A stretch of 64,000 nt of DNA, taken from NCBI RefSeq assembly GCF_012726295.1, contig NZ_JABAOB010000006.1:62001-126000 (forward strand), read 5' to 3'. The DNA is from Chitinophaga sp. Ak27. Lineage in GTDB: Bacteria; Bacteroidota; Bacteroidia; Chitinophagales; Chitinophagaceae. The notes under the pieces were generated by a model. It saw only the letters and a list, made by a program, of their open reading frames with translations, was not told the origin of the DNA and did no database searches. The position numbers were made by a program, and so were the translations under genes. This document shows positions 35,903 through 43,556 of the stretch, piece after piece (position 1 is the stretch's first letter; every line of letters begins with the position of its first letter).

Positions 35903-36014
35903 AGCACCGTATTTGTTTATTGGTTAAGTACAAGCATTTTCCTAACGGGGTTTAAATTTAAGAAAAACCAGGTGGTTTAATAGAAATAATCTAAAAAAAC
36001 ATGTTAAAAGCGGA

Positions 36015-37160
36015 TTATTTTTCAACGTAAGACTTCAGGTATTTGTAAATCTCTGGCGCTGCGGGGTTGCCGGGTGTGCTTAGCTGCAGGTAGCGTTTAT
36101 AGTATTTCGTAGCCAGTGGTTTATTGTGGAGATGCATGTCGTAGATACGGCCAATGCTATACTGGCGCAGCGGTTTGCGGGAAAGATAATACGCCGTATC
36201 CAGTTGGGCAATGGCTGTTTTATATTGCTGCAATCCTTCATAATTGACCGATTTACCACTGAAATAGCTATCCAGGCTTTGGGACATGGCGAGGTCAATA
36301 CACGTTTGTAGCAGCTCATTGCTGGCAGTGTAATTTTTTAGCGCGGTATAGGAGAGGGCCGCGTAGTACATAATGTTTTCCGACTGTCCCCTGTTGGCGG
36401 TCATATATTCATGTATGCCGATGCACTCCTGGTATTTTTTAAGGGTATACCAGGCGGCGGCTACTATACTGAAGGTATTGGGTGAAACAATTTTCATGTT
36501 CATTAATTGCGTGCCCAATGTAGTGCAGCGGGTATAATCTTTCAGGAACCAGGCGGCCCGGATGGCGGTCATTATCACAGGTGGTTGCAGGGAGTCGGAG
36601 GCCATAAAGGCGCAGGTGATACTATCAGCTTGCTGGTAATTTTCCTTCCCCAGCCACTCTTCGGCCAGACGGGCTGCTACTTTGGGGTCGGAAGGATTGA
36701 GATGATATGCCTTCAGGAGCCATACAAAGGCGGTATCGAACTGCTGGACGGCATAGCAGGCAAAGCTAAGTTGTTTACAGGCAATGGCGTTATTAGGTTG
36801 TATGCTGGCAATGTACCGGTAATGGCTGATAGCCGCCAGGGGATTTTCCATTTGCATGGCAATACTGGCCAGGTACTGATGTGCGGTGAGACTGTTGCTA
36901 TCCAACTGTAGTACTTTTTCATAGGTGGCGCCGGCATCCTTTGTTTTCCCGGAGAGATAGTAAGTGTAGGCGAGTAACGATAATTGCGAAATATTGTTTT
37001 CCTGTACCCTTGGTTGCAGGTAGCCGATGGCCTGGTCGTATTCCTGGTGCTGCAGGTATTCCATCAGTTGATCGCGGTCAATGGGCTGCTGGCCCAGTAC
37101 CGTTTCTAAAGAACATAGCAGCAGTAGCAGCGCTAGGCCGCGGGTTAAAATGGTGTACAT
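36015..37160 (-). CDS. Exported TPR repeat protein
   Basis: A 381-aa protein with a signal peptide (LLLCSLETVLGQ) followed by at least six TPR-like repeats, for example LLAYTYYLSGKTKDAGATYEKVLQ and LAEEWLGKENYQQADSITCAF. The helical repeats suggest a scaffold that binds other envelope proteins. No enzymatic motif is present. Its start codon lies next to a large palindrome (37168-37211). Confidence 0.72.
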   Translation of the reverse strand: MYTILTRGLALLLLLCSLETVLGQQPIDRDQLMEYLQHQEYDQAIGYLQPRVQENNISQLSLLAYTYYLSGKTKDAGATYEKVLQLDSNSLTAHQYLASIAMQMENPLAAISHYRYIASIQPNNAIACKQLSFACYAVQQFDTAFVWLLKAYHLNPSDPKVAARLAEEWLGKENYQQADSITCAFMASDSLQPPVIMTAIRAAWFLKDYTRCTTLGTQLMNMKIVSPNTFSIVAAAWYTLKKYQECIGIHEYMTANRGQSENIMYYAALSYTALKNYTASNELLQTCIDLAMSQSLDSYFSGKSVNYEGLQQYKTAIAQLDTAYYLSRKPLRQYSIGRIYDMHLHNKPLATKYYKRYLQLSTPGNPAAPEIYKYLKSYVEK

Positions 37161-37167
37161 AAATATC

Positions 37168-37211
37168 GTTTTTCTTTTTAAAACTAAGAATTTAGTTTTA
37201 AAAAGAAAAAC
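37168..37211. promoter_or_regulatory. Large palindrome at the TPR gene start
   Basis: Two perfect 19-base arms (37168-37186 and 37193-37211) are separated by 6 bases, with AAAACTA/TAGTTTT at the centre. It ends 8 bases before the TPR gene's ATG on the minus strand, covering where its promoter and 5' leader should be, and contains an inner AACTAA/TTAGTT dyad. It could be an operator or a leader hairpin. Confidence 0.55.
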
Positions 37212-37237
37212 TTAGTTGATAAAGATAAGTAAATAAA

Positions 37238-37273
37238 AAAGCCTTGTAATCCCGGGTAGGGGTACAAGGCTTT
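37238..37273 (-). terminator. Terminator of the small HTH-like gene
   Basis: AAAGCCTTGTA and TACAAGGCTTT (11 bp) followed on the minus strand by TTTTTATTT. It lies 64 bases after the stop of the gene at 37337-37612. Confidence 0.85.
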
Positions 37274-37336
37274 ATTATATGAGGATGCCATTTAGGAGTA
37301 AGTTTCTACAGACAGCGAAAGAAATATTACCTCATA

Positions 37337-37612
37337 TTATTTAGAAGATCGCTGGTACTTTTCGAAGTACTCTTGTCCCAATGCGTACACCTCGTCCATT
37401 ACTTCGATGATTTTTTGCTTTTCAGCGTTGCTAAGTGCAGGAATAATCTTGCCTTTCTCATTAGGATTTGGTTTGTCTTTACCGCGCATTTTACGATAAA
37501 AAGTAGGTGTACTCCAATTGCATTCTTCACACACTCTTTCTCTAAAGGCCACCGGGAGTCCGGAGAGTTTTGTGTGAATGTCAAGCAGAACATTCAGTGA
37601 TTCTTTGCTCAT
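37337..37612 (-). CDS. Small HTH-like protein of unknown function
   Basis: A 91-aa protein, mostly helical and highly charged. The centre (about 22-43) reads RERVCEECNWSTPTFYRKMR, which looks like the recognition part of a helix-turn-helix (W-S-x-x-T-F-Y-R-K-M-R is common in small Bacteroidota DNA-binding proteins). A basic linker (KGKIIPALS) and a C-terminal helix follow. It has its own terminator and stands beside an A/T-rich gap of about 480 bases, on the other side of which is another HTH gene. DNA binding is inferred. Confidence 0.65.
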   Translation of the reverse strand: MSKESLNVLLDIHTKLSGLPVAFRERVCEECNWSTPTFYRKMRGKDKPNPNEKGKIIPALSNAEKQKIIEVMDEVYALGQEYFEKYQRSSK

Positions 37613-38090
37613 AATGGGTATTATTTTCTAATTATTGGTTATGGTTAACAAAAAGATTGACGATTATTTTAAGCATATAAAACAATATTTTATGTGTAAA
37701 CAAATATATTCATAATCGTGCAATTTATAATGATAAAACATTACTTTCTTTAAAAAAAATAATGCCCCATGTAATATAGTGTGGTAAACGGTTTGAGGCT
37801 GTTTGTAAAGGTTAGTTGATGTGTATCGTTTACACAATAATTATCAGTCATTTTATTGTGATTATCACTACGATTTTTATGTTGTCATATTGATAAATGT
37901 TTGTTGTTACCATATTGCGTATATACGTTACCGTTATATAATTGTTATGGTTGATTAATGCTGCCGACAGGTGTATATTTTTTTGTTAAATTGATATATT
38001 TATTTACAAAATGAAATATTAATTGTTAAATTATACGATAATACAACAGGGGCCATCCTGTCTGTAGCATCATAATTTAAAACATAAAGG
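37613..38090. other. A/T-rich intergenic region
   Basis: 478 bases between divergent HTH-type genes. It is strongly A/T-rich, with several TGATAA/TTATCA half-sites, GTGTAAAC near 37693 mirrored by GTTTACAC near 37829, and two TTGTTAAATT copies (about 37984 and 38023). No plausible coding frame. It looks like a long regulatory region for two DNA-binding proteins. Confidence 0.45.
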
Positions 38091-38690
38091 ATGCAGTCGA
38101 GCCTGATACACATGGGACACCGCTTGAAGCAGATATTGAAGCAAAAGAAGATAAAGATCGTAGACTTTGCTGCCATGGCCGGTTTTACCAACCAGATAGC
38201 CCATTATCATTTACGCAAAAATGATATGAAACGTGCTACCATGGAGCGTTTCTGCACATTAATAGATATTACTCCCGACGAGTTTATGCGGTGGAATGGC
38301 GCTATGCAACTTAGCCAGGGCAAAAATATTCACCACGGCGACCGCTTACAGCAGATTATTGCTGAAAAAGGCCTTAATAAGAGTAAACTGGCCGGCCGCC
38401 TGGATATGAGCCGTCGTACCATGTACAATCTCTTCGAAAAGGAAAGCTTCTCGCCCGATGAGCTGGAGCGTGTCGCCAAAGGATTGGACATGACCGTAGA
38501 AGGCTTCCTGAATCCAGGTACGGTACAGGAGTCAAGAGTTACTGACAGTGAAGAAATGATGTTGATGAGGGAGAAGTATTACAAATTGCTTGAAGAGCAT
38601 ACCCAGTTACTGAAAAGCTATGCCACCATAAAAGATGAGTTGTTACAGGTGAAAAAAGAAATAACCACACTGCGTAAACAAAAAGATTAA
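38091..38690 (+). CDS. Tandem XRE-type HTH regulator with coiled-coil tail
   Basis: A 199-aa protein with two XRE-like HTH domains. The first covers about 8-65 (MGHRLKQILKQKKIKIVDFA, DITPDEF). The second covers about 80-138 (HGDRLQQIIAEKGLNKSKLA, DMSRRTMYNLFE). The C-terminal region (about 155-199) is a coiled coil (KYYKLLEEHTQLLKSYATIK) likely used for dimerisation. The start is either ATG 38091 or the Met before GHRLK (38112), which begins the HTH directly. It stands alone beside a long A/T-rich upstream region. Confidence 0.82.
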   Translation: MQSSLIHMGHRLKQILKQKKIKIVDFAAMAGFTNQIAHYHLRKNDMKRATMERFCTLIDITPDEFMRWNGAMQLSQGKNIHHGDRLQQIIAEKGLNKSKLAGRLDMSRRTMYNLFEKESFSPDELERVAKGLDMTVEGFLNPGTVQESRVTDSEEMMLMREKYYKLLEEHTQLLKSYATIKDELLQVKKEITTLRKQKD

Positions 38691-38767
38691 AGAAATACAC
38701 CGGTCACTATAATAATATTCATTATAAAGCGGGGTTTCTTTAATAGCTAACCTGTACTGGGACACCG

Positions 38768-39301
38768 TTAGGCGGCTACTTCACTTAATTCAAAAAATGT
38801 TGCTACTTCTTCCCAGTTGTTTAAACGTTTGTAACCAGTCAATGGTAAATTATGCGGAGCGCTAAATAATAAGGGAGTGCCCTTGAATGAACGCAGGTTT
38901 TTGTCGTGATCATCTATCATGTAATCCGCCTCTACAATAGTTTTTGAGCCGCAGAACACAATATTCCGCCAGTGGATAAACGGGAAGTGCTCATTTAGCC
39001 AGGCCAGTTTCTCCGCTAGTGAAAAAGGGAATTCCATCGCCGCAGAAACAATAAATACTTCATGTTGCGCTGCCAGGGCTTTTACCACTTCCTGGCTACC
39101 TTTCATCACCGGGATGTTCCTAAAAAAGCCGGGTGTATTCAACATTTCTGCCATTACTCCTTCAGGGAACACGCTGCCTTCCGGCACATTATCCAAACGC
39201 CTGGGATCTATTACTTCCCCGTATTCCTTAGCGTACACGGCTAATACATGTTGTTGCAGGTCTGCCATTACATTGTCCATGTCAATTGCTATTCTTGCCA
39301 T
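38768..39301 (-). CDS. 5'(3')-deoxyribonucleotidase-type HAD phosphatase
   Basis: A 177-aa HAD-superfamily protein. The first motif is IAIDMDNVMAD with Asp7 (nucleophile) and Asp9. Motif 2 is around FIVSAAMEFPF and motif 4 is ADYMIDDHDKN. The size and motif order match the NT5C-type 5' nucleotidase group, which removes phosphate from deoxynucleoside monophosphates. It is divergently transcribed from a DeoR regulator, with shared upstream sequence containing evenly spaced TGCA motifs. Confidence 0.88.
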   Translation of the reverse strand: MARIAIDMDNVMADLQQHVLAVYAKEYGEVIDPRRLDNVPEGSVFPEGVMAEMLNTPGFFRNIPVMKGSQEVVKALAAQHEVFIVSAAMEFPFSLAEKLAWLNEHFPFIHWRNIVFCGSKTIVEADYMIDDHDKNLRSFKGTPLLFSAPHNLPLTGYKRLNNWEEVATFFELSEVAA

Positions 39302-39317
39302 AATTTGCTGTTTTTTG

Positions 39318-39325
39318 CAAAGTTA
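39318..39325 (-). promoter_or_regulatory. TAnnTTTG promoter box (nucleotidase)
   Basis: On the minus strand this reads TAACTTTG, 17 bases before the nucleotidase ATG. Confidence 0.5.
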
Positions 39326-39369
39326 TGCAGTATGTTGCAGATTATTGCATAATCTTTCATAATTTTGCA
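39326..39369. promoter_or_regulatory. Phased TGCA motifs between divergent genes
   Basis: TGCA occurs at 39326, 39336, 39346 and 39366, exactly 10, 10 and 20 bases apart, so on one face of the helix. The motifs lie between the promoter boxes of the deoxyribonucleotidase and the DeoR-type gene and are good candidates for an autoregulatory operator. Confidence 0.4.
39360..39367 (+). promoter_or_regulatory. TAnnTTTG promoter box (deoR-type gene)
   Basis: TAATTTTG on the plus strand, 13 bases before the DeoR-type ATG, matching the Bacteroidota -7 element. Confidence 0.45.
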
Positions 39370-39380
39370 CAAAACGGCAA

Positions 39381-40130
39381 ATGATGTTAAAGGAAGAAAG
39401 GCTGGAATATATCCTGAAGAAGCTGCAAACAGATCATAAAGTACTGCAGGCAGAACTCAGCAGCGATTTGCAGGTGTCGGAAGATACGGTAAGGAGAGAC
39501 CTCGAATCTCTTGCCCAAAACGGGCAATTGATTAAAGTACGGGGAGGGGCTATTCCCCATTCTCCCAACCCTTATTCGTTCAAGGAACGCATACAATATC
39601 ACGAAGAAGATAAAAAACATATTGCCACCAAAGCCTTGTCATTCTTGCGTAATGGACAAACCATTATGCTTGATGGAGGTACTTCCACGTTAATGTTGGC
39701 CAAATTAATTCCCGCAAACCTGCACCTGACGGTCATTACCAACAGCGTTCCGATTGTTTCGCAGTTGATGGATCATCCAGGTATTGAACTGATCTTTACC
39801 GGCGGATTAATTGGCAAGAACTCGCAGACCTCCGGTGGAATGGATACCATTCGTATGCTCGAGAAATTGCGGGCCGACATTTGCTTCCTCGGTATTTGCA
39901 GTCTCCATCCTGTTGCCGGCGTAACCGGTCTGGATCTTGGAGAGGCAGATGTTAAAAGCGTGATGGTGGAATCGGCCAACAAGGCCATTGCACTGGCCAC
40001 CAGCGATAAAATGGGTACGGCGGAGCCTTTTAAAGTATGTGATATTACAGGTTTGGATACTATTATTACCGATAATCCCGACCTGCCTTCATTAAAGCCC
40101 TATATCAACCTGGGAATCCAGGTGATCTGA
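39381..40130 (+). CDS. DeoR/GlpR family transcriptional regulator
   Basis: A 249-aa regulator. The N-terminal winged HTH (about 1-57) has EERLEYILKKLQTDHKVLQA and the recognition part LQVSEDTVRRDLESLAQNG, nearly the DeoR consensus. The C-terminal sugar-phosphate-sensing domain includes MLDGGTSTLMLAKLI and TNSVPIVSQLM. It usually represses sugar or nucleoside catabolic genes and is relieved by a phosphorylated intermediate. It is followed by an MFS transporter (26-base gap), which is likely its target. A purine-rich leader with ATG ATG at 39381/39384 gives the start. Confidence 0.9.
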   Translation: MMLKEERLEYILKKLQTDHKVLQAELSSDLQVSEDTVRRDLESLAQNGQLIKVRGGAIPHSPNPYSFKERIQYHEEDKKHIATKALSFLRNGQTIMLDGGTSTLMLAKLIPANLHLTVITNSVPIVSQLMDHPGIELIFTGGLIGKNSQTSGGMDTIRMLEKLRADICFLGICSLHPVAGVTGLDLGEADVKSVMVESANKAIALATSDKMGTAEPFKVCDITGLDTIITDNPDLPSLKPYINLGIQVI

Positions 40131-40156
40131 TTATTTAAATTTTTATCTTAACAAAG

Positions 40157-41311
40157 ATGTTACAGGATCTATCGATGGTGGCGACGAATAAGAGAGCAAC
40201 GCGTATTGCCGTCAGCGCTTTATTTTTCCTTACTGGTTTATGTTTTTCCAGCTGGGCCTCCCGGATACCGGATATCCAGCAAGCCCTGGGCTTAAATGAC
40301 GCAGGACTGGGTAGCCTGTTACTGGCATTGCCGGTAGGATCCCTGATTTCCCTCCCGGTGGCGGGACTACTGGTATCAAAATACGGCAGCCGGCAGGTAT
40401 TATTGATTGCCGGTGTAGCCTATGCCGCCGTATTACCTGCCCTTGGCCTGGCCCAGCATGCATGGGAGCTGAGTATTTTCCTGGTATTGTTCGGCTTCTG
40501 CGGCAACATTGCCAATATAGCGGTAAACACACAGGCAGTAGGTGTAGAGGTAATATATGGACGGTCTATTATGGCTTCCTTCCACGGCTTGTGGAGCGTA
40601 GCGGGGTTTACAGGCGCCGCCATAGGAGCCGGCATGTCTGGGCTACACCTGGCACCGGTATATCACTTCTTAATCATTGCCGGTATCGCCTGGACGCTGA
40701 TTGTATTAACCATGAATAAGCTGGTAACTACCGTGCCCAACGAAAATAATGCACCTTCTCTATTTGGAAAACCTGATGCTTTCCTGATTACGTTGGGTAT
40801 CATTGCCATGTGTTCTATGATTTGTGAGGGAACAATGTTCGACTGGAGCGGTGTATATTTCCGTAGAGTGATAGCCGTGAAGGATGGTTTATCCGGTGCA
40901 GGCTATGCTGCGTTTATGAGCACTATGGCGTCCGGACGATTTATTGCCGATCGGCTTACCACCAGGCTGGGTGTAAAGAAGATGCTGCTGATCAGCGGAA
41001 GCCTTACCGCAGCAGGGTTACTGGTAGCCGTTATTTTCCCTTATTTCTACACAGCAATGTTTGGCTTTATGTTGGTAGGCGCCGGCGTATCAGCCGTAGT
41101 ACCGCTGGTATACAGTGCTGCCGGCAAATCAAAAACACTATCTCCCGGTATGGCGTTGGCTACCGTATCCACTATCGGTTACCTGGGATTCCTCTTTGGC
41201 CCGCCACTGATTGGATTTGTGGCCCAAGCTACTAACCTGGGAGTTGCCTTCACCATGATTGCTGTAATGGGAGCAGCTATCGCCGTAATGTCTGCCAGGA
41301 TAAAATTATAA
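40157..41311 (+). CDS. MFS transporter
   Basis: A 384-aa integral membrane protein with about 12 helices. The loop after TM2 carries the MFS signature GLLVSKYGSRQVLLI, and the middle loop is hydrophilic (TTVPNENNAPSLFGKPDAF). It resembles YbjJ-like sugar/drug MFS carriers. The substrate is not readable from the sequence. It is probably cotranscribed with the DeoR regulator, which implies a regulated carbohydrate- or nucleoside-related substrate. Confidence 0.87.
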   Translation: MLQDLSMVATNKRATRIAVSALFFLTGLCFSSWASRIPDIQQALGLNDAGLGSLLLALPVGSLISLPVAGLLVSKYGSRQVLLIAGVAYAAVLPALGLAQHAWELSIFLVLFGFCGNIANIAVNTQAVGVEVIYGRSIMASFHGLWSVAGFTGAAIGAGMSGLHLAPVYHFLIIAGIAWTLIVLTMNKLVTTVPNENNAPSLFGKPDAFLITLGIIAMCSMICEGTMFDWSGVYFRRVIAVKDGLSGAGYAAFMSTMASGRFIADRLTTRLGVKKMLLISGSLTAAGLLVAVIFPYFYTAMFGFMLVGAGVSAVVPLVYSAAGKSKTLSPGMALATVSTIGYLGFLFGPPLIGFVAQATNLGVAFTMIAVMGAAIAVMSARIKL

Positions 41312-41313
41312 AC

Positions 41314-41967
41314 TTACACTGCCACTGCGCCGCTTTTGCGGGGCAGTGTGCTGAAGGAGAGTTCCTCTCCGCGGTAATCTACTAACAGTAAAAATTCCCC
41401 GGTGGCAGGAAGAGCCGGCGGCAGTTGCATGCCGGCAAGGGCTGTCAGTAAAGGCTCCGGTGAATGATCAAAAGGAACCAGTCTTATTAATGGGTGTAGT
41501 GCTTCTTCTTCCGCAGGTGTATGCAGTAAAGCTTCTTTAGGCAAAAATTTCAGGTCATTAATGGCTAGTTCCATTAACAAAATCTCCTGCAAATATGGGT
41601 TTTCAAGGGCCCCCGCAGCTATCTTCTCAAGTAAAAAATCACCAAATACATTGATCTCCCGCTTAAACTGCAAATCGGATTTATAGCAAATACGCCAGAA
41701 TGCTTCTACAAGCGGCATCAATGATGTGCCTAATAAAAAACAGGTATAGGGAAGCATCGTATAGATAGGGGTGATCCTGTTTACACGATATAAGGTACAA
41801 CTCACTGACATGCCCGGTTGGCGTACTACCGTTTGCAAACGCATTTGCTCGCGGGGGGTAAGATCATACCGGGAGAGAATTTCCGCCGGCTGCTCCCGTA
41901 ACGCCAGGCACAATTGCGGGGAGGCAATTAGATCTGTGATCGCTTTCTGGAAAGAGAGTAATGACAT
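41314..41967 (-). CDS. Putative MNIO partner protein (peptide maturation)
   Basis: A 217-aa protein without a signal peptide. The N-terminal part (about 1-80) is helical: FQKAITDLIASPQLCLALRE, ILSRYDLTPREQMRLQTVVR, then VSCTLYRVNRITPIYTMLPY. The rest is mixed helix and strand ending in a basic tail. I do not recognise a Pfam family with certainty. Position is the main evidence: it starts 4 bases after the stop codon of the DUF692/MNIO enzyme gene, as the partner (leader-recognition) proteins of BufB/ChrH-type systems do. It is the last gene of the operon. Confidence 0.6.
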   Translation of the reverse strand: MSLLSFQKAITDLIASPQLCLALREQPAEILSRYDLTPREQMRLQTVVRQPGMSVSCTLYRVNRITPIYTMLPYTCFLLGTSLMPLVEAFWRICYKSDLQFKREINVFGDFLLEKIAAGALENPYLQEILLMELAINDLKFLPKEALLHTPAEEEALHPLIRLVPFDHSPEPLLTALAGMQLPPALPATGEFLLLVDYRGEELSFSTLPRKSGAVAV

Positions 41968-41971
41968 ATCA

Positions 41972-42898
41972 TCAGGTATGATAAAGGTTCCAGGTAGCTT
42001 TCGCCCGGTTTAGTTCGCGGGTAATACCCTCAAACTGCAACAGGTGAAAGTAAGATTCATGAAATTCAAAGGTAATGCCGCATAGGTTATGCACTAACGG
42101 TAATGTATAATCGAGCAAGTCCCATACCTCCGGTGGACAAGGGCCTGCATGAGAATCAGTGTACATGCCAGCCATCTCGTTGCCGCCGGCTATATGGATT
42201 TCGATCACTTTATCCAACTGTAGCTGGTTGATAAATTCCTTGGGATCAAAATGATGATTAACGGCATTAGTATATACGTTGTGAATATCGAGTAGCAGCC
42301 CACAGGAGGTACGATCTGATAACTCATTCAGGAAAGCCGTTTCGCTGAGTTCCTGCTCCGGCAAATCGATAAAGTATACATTGTTCTCTACCAGGAAAGG
42401 GGTACTGATAGCCCTTTCGATGGCATTGATACGGCCGCTGATCATATCCAGCACTTCATAGTCGTACGGCACCGGTACTGCGAGTCCTGCATTATGTTCT
42501 TCCTGTTGATCGTTATGTACTTTTACAAAAGACAGGTGATCACTATGCCATTTAAATGCGTAACGCTGGTGCCATTCCTGCATTTTCTGAAGGTATGTTT
42601 TATCAAAAATGCCGGCGCTGCCAAGCGAGTAAGATATGTTATGAGCGGTTAATGGGTAGGTAGCGGCTATCTTATCCAGCACAATCATCCAGGATTCAAT
42701 CTCTTCAAACCGTTCCTGCTGGCGGTTTCCACGATCTGTCCAGAACATGTCGGGAATGATTTCCACATAATCGCAAATCCCCGGACAAGCTTCCAGGTAT
42801 AGCTCCAGGGAGGGGTTGTATAGCAGCCCTACGCCTAGCCGGGGAATAGTTTGTTGGTACAGCTGGGTTGTACGGGCAGGTGATATTACTTGTAACAT
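41972..42898 (-). CDS. MNIO-family iron-dependent oxidase (DUF692)
   Basis: A 308-aa DUF692 enzyme of the multinuclear non-haem iron-dependent oxidase family, which oxidises Cys (or other) residues in ribosomal peptides; MbnB, BufB, TglH and ChrH are members. Seen in order: RLGVGLLYNPSLELYLEAC, a first His region TAHNISYSLG (about 84-93), SDHLS (119-123), LLDIHNVYTNAVNH (about 202-215), EIHIAGG (233-239) and DSHAGPCPPEVWDLLD (248-263). These carry the His, Asp and Glu iron ligands of the family. ATG 42898 is chosen because the hairpin just upstream would lie inside the coding frame if the longer start at 42964 were used. It sits between the candidate precursor gene and the partner gene. Confidence 0.84.
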   Translation of the reverse strand: MLQVISPARTTQLYQQTIPRLGVGLLYNPSLELYLEACPGICDYVEIIPDMFWTDRGNRQQERFEEIESWMIVLDKIAATYPLTAHNISYSLGSAGIFDKTYLQKMQEWHQRYAFKWHSDHLSFVKVHNDQQEEHNAGLAVPVPYDYEVLDMISGRINAIERAISTPFLVENNVYFIDLPEQELSETAFLNELSDRTSCGLLLDIHNVYTNAVNHHFDPKEFINQLQLDKVIEIHIAGGNEMAGMYTDSHAGPCPPEVWDLLDYTLPLVHNLCGITFEFHESYFHLLQFEGITRELNRAKATWNLYHT

Positions 42899-42913
42899 GA
42901 CAGGAACATTTAA

Positions 42914-42943
42914 ATACCGTCCTGGCACAGGCCAGGACGGTAT
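42914..42943 (-). terminator. Hairpin between precursor-peptide and MNIO genes
   Basis: ATACCGTCCTGG and CCAGGACGGTAT form a perfect 12-bp stem with a 6-base loop, on the minus strand 7 bases after the stop of the 79-aa peptide gene and 15 bases before the MNIO start. The T-run is short (TATTT), so it is likely a leaky terminator or an RNA 3'-end that raises the amount of peptide mRNA over enzyme mRNA. Confidence 0.7.
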
Positions 42944-42950
42944 CACCGGA

Positions 42951-43190
42951 TTAATGTTGCGCAACGGCTGCCTTGGTAATAGCCATTTTTTCCAGGTCTA
43001 CGTTAATCACTTCTTCCAGTTTTTCCCGGATATTGAAGTGTACGCCAGACAGGCAGGCCTGGCAACCGCGGGGGTTAATTTGTCTCAGCACCAATGCTTG
43101 TAATTTGGTGACGTCTTCCAGTTTAGTGCCTTTGGGAACGGTGAGGTCGATATGACCATTTGCGCCGTAATGAACTTCAGCTGTACGCAT
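42951..43190 (-). CDS. Candidate RiPP precursor peptide with CxxC
   Basis: A 79-aa peptide starting at the ATG at 43190. The N-terminal half is acidic-to-neutral with short strands (MRTAEVHYGANGHIDLTVPK). The centre has INPRGCQACLSGVHFNIREK with Cys43 and Cys46, and the end is helical (KLEEVINVDLEKMA). The small size, the two close Cys residues and the position directly upstream of an MNIO oxidase make it the likely substrate. The longer frame from 43298 has a different, basic start and is less likely. Whether the CxxC lies in a core to be modified or simply binds a metal is open. No close family is recognised. Confidence 0.62.
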   Translation of the reverse strand: MRTAEVHYGANGHIDLTVPKGTKLEDVTKLQALVLRQINPRGCQACLSGVHFNIREKLEEVINVDLEKMAITKAAVAQH

Positions 43191-43556
43191 GACGTTTGAT
43201 TTTTGGGGTGTAAAATGTATGTGTAAAAAACGAAAACGATTCTTTGGGGTAGAAGCTCTTGTATTCGTTGCGCCAGTCTTTTGAGAATGCTGTACCATAA
43301 AGTTAGGAGAATAAATGAATATCTCGATAAGTATTTATACGGAAAGTGGATGCCGGTCAAAACTACGTTAGGCCGACCGGAGTAGATATTAGTAATTAAA
43401 TCTATATTAGTTATTAGACTATCGTCAAAAAAAACTTCCATTTTTTTAAATTTTTTGCGCTAAAAAGATTCTAATCACGTAACTTTGCACGATTTTTTTG
43501 GTCCCTCACACGGCATAAAGATCAATTTGGTTTTTCATTTTCAATAGATTACACAA
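43191..43556. other. Intergenic region between the RiPP operon and carB
   Basis: 366 bases. The left part is the leader of the precursor gene, with TAACTTTA on the minus strand at 43298-43305 as a possible -7 box. The middle holds a CCGGTC/GACCGG inverted repeat (43353-43358, 43375-43380) and two near-identical ATTAGTAATTA/ATTAGTTATTA segments near 43390-43415. The right part is the carB promoter. No other gene recognised. Confidence 0.5.
43454..43487 (+). promoter_or_regulatory. carB promoter (TTTG ... TAACTTTG)
   Basis: TTTG at 43454-43457 and TAACTTTG at 43480-43487 match the Bacteroidota -33 and -7 elements, with 22 bases between, 70 bases before the carB ATG. This is the best complete promoter in the window. 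Confidence 0.65.

Noticed and set aside
42951-43298. Longer 115-aa version of the candidate precursor peptide
   Set aside because: The extra N-terminal part is basic, unlike the rest, and the ATG at 43190 gives a compact peptide; the longer start would also leave little room for a promoter.
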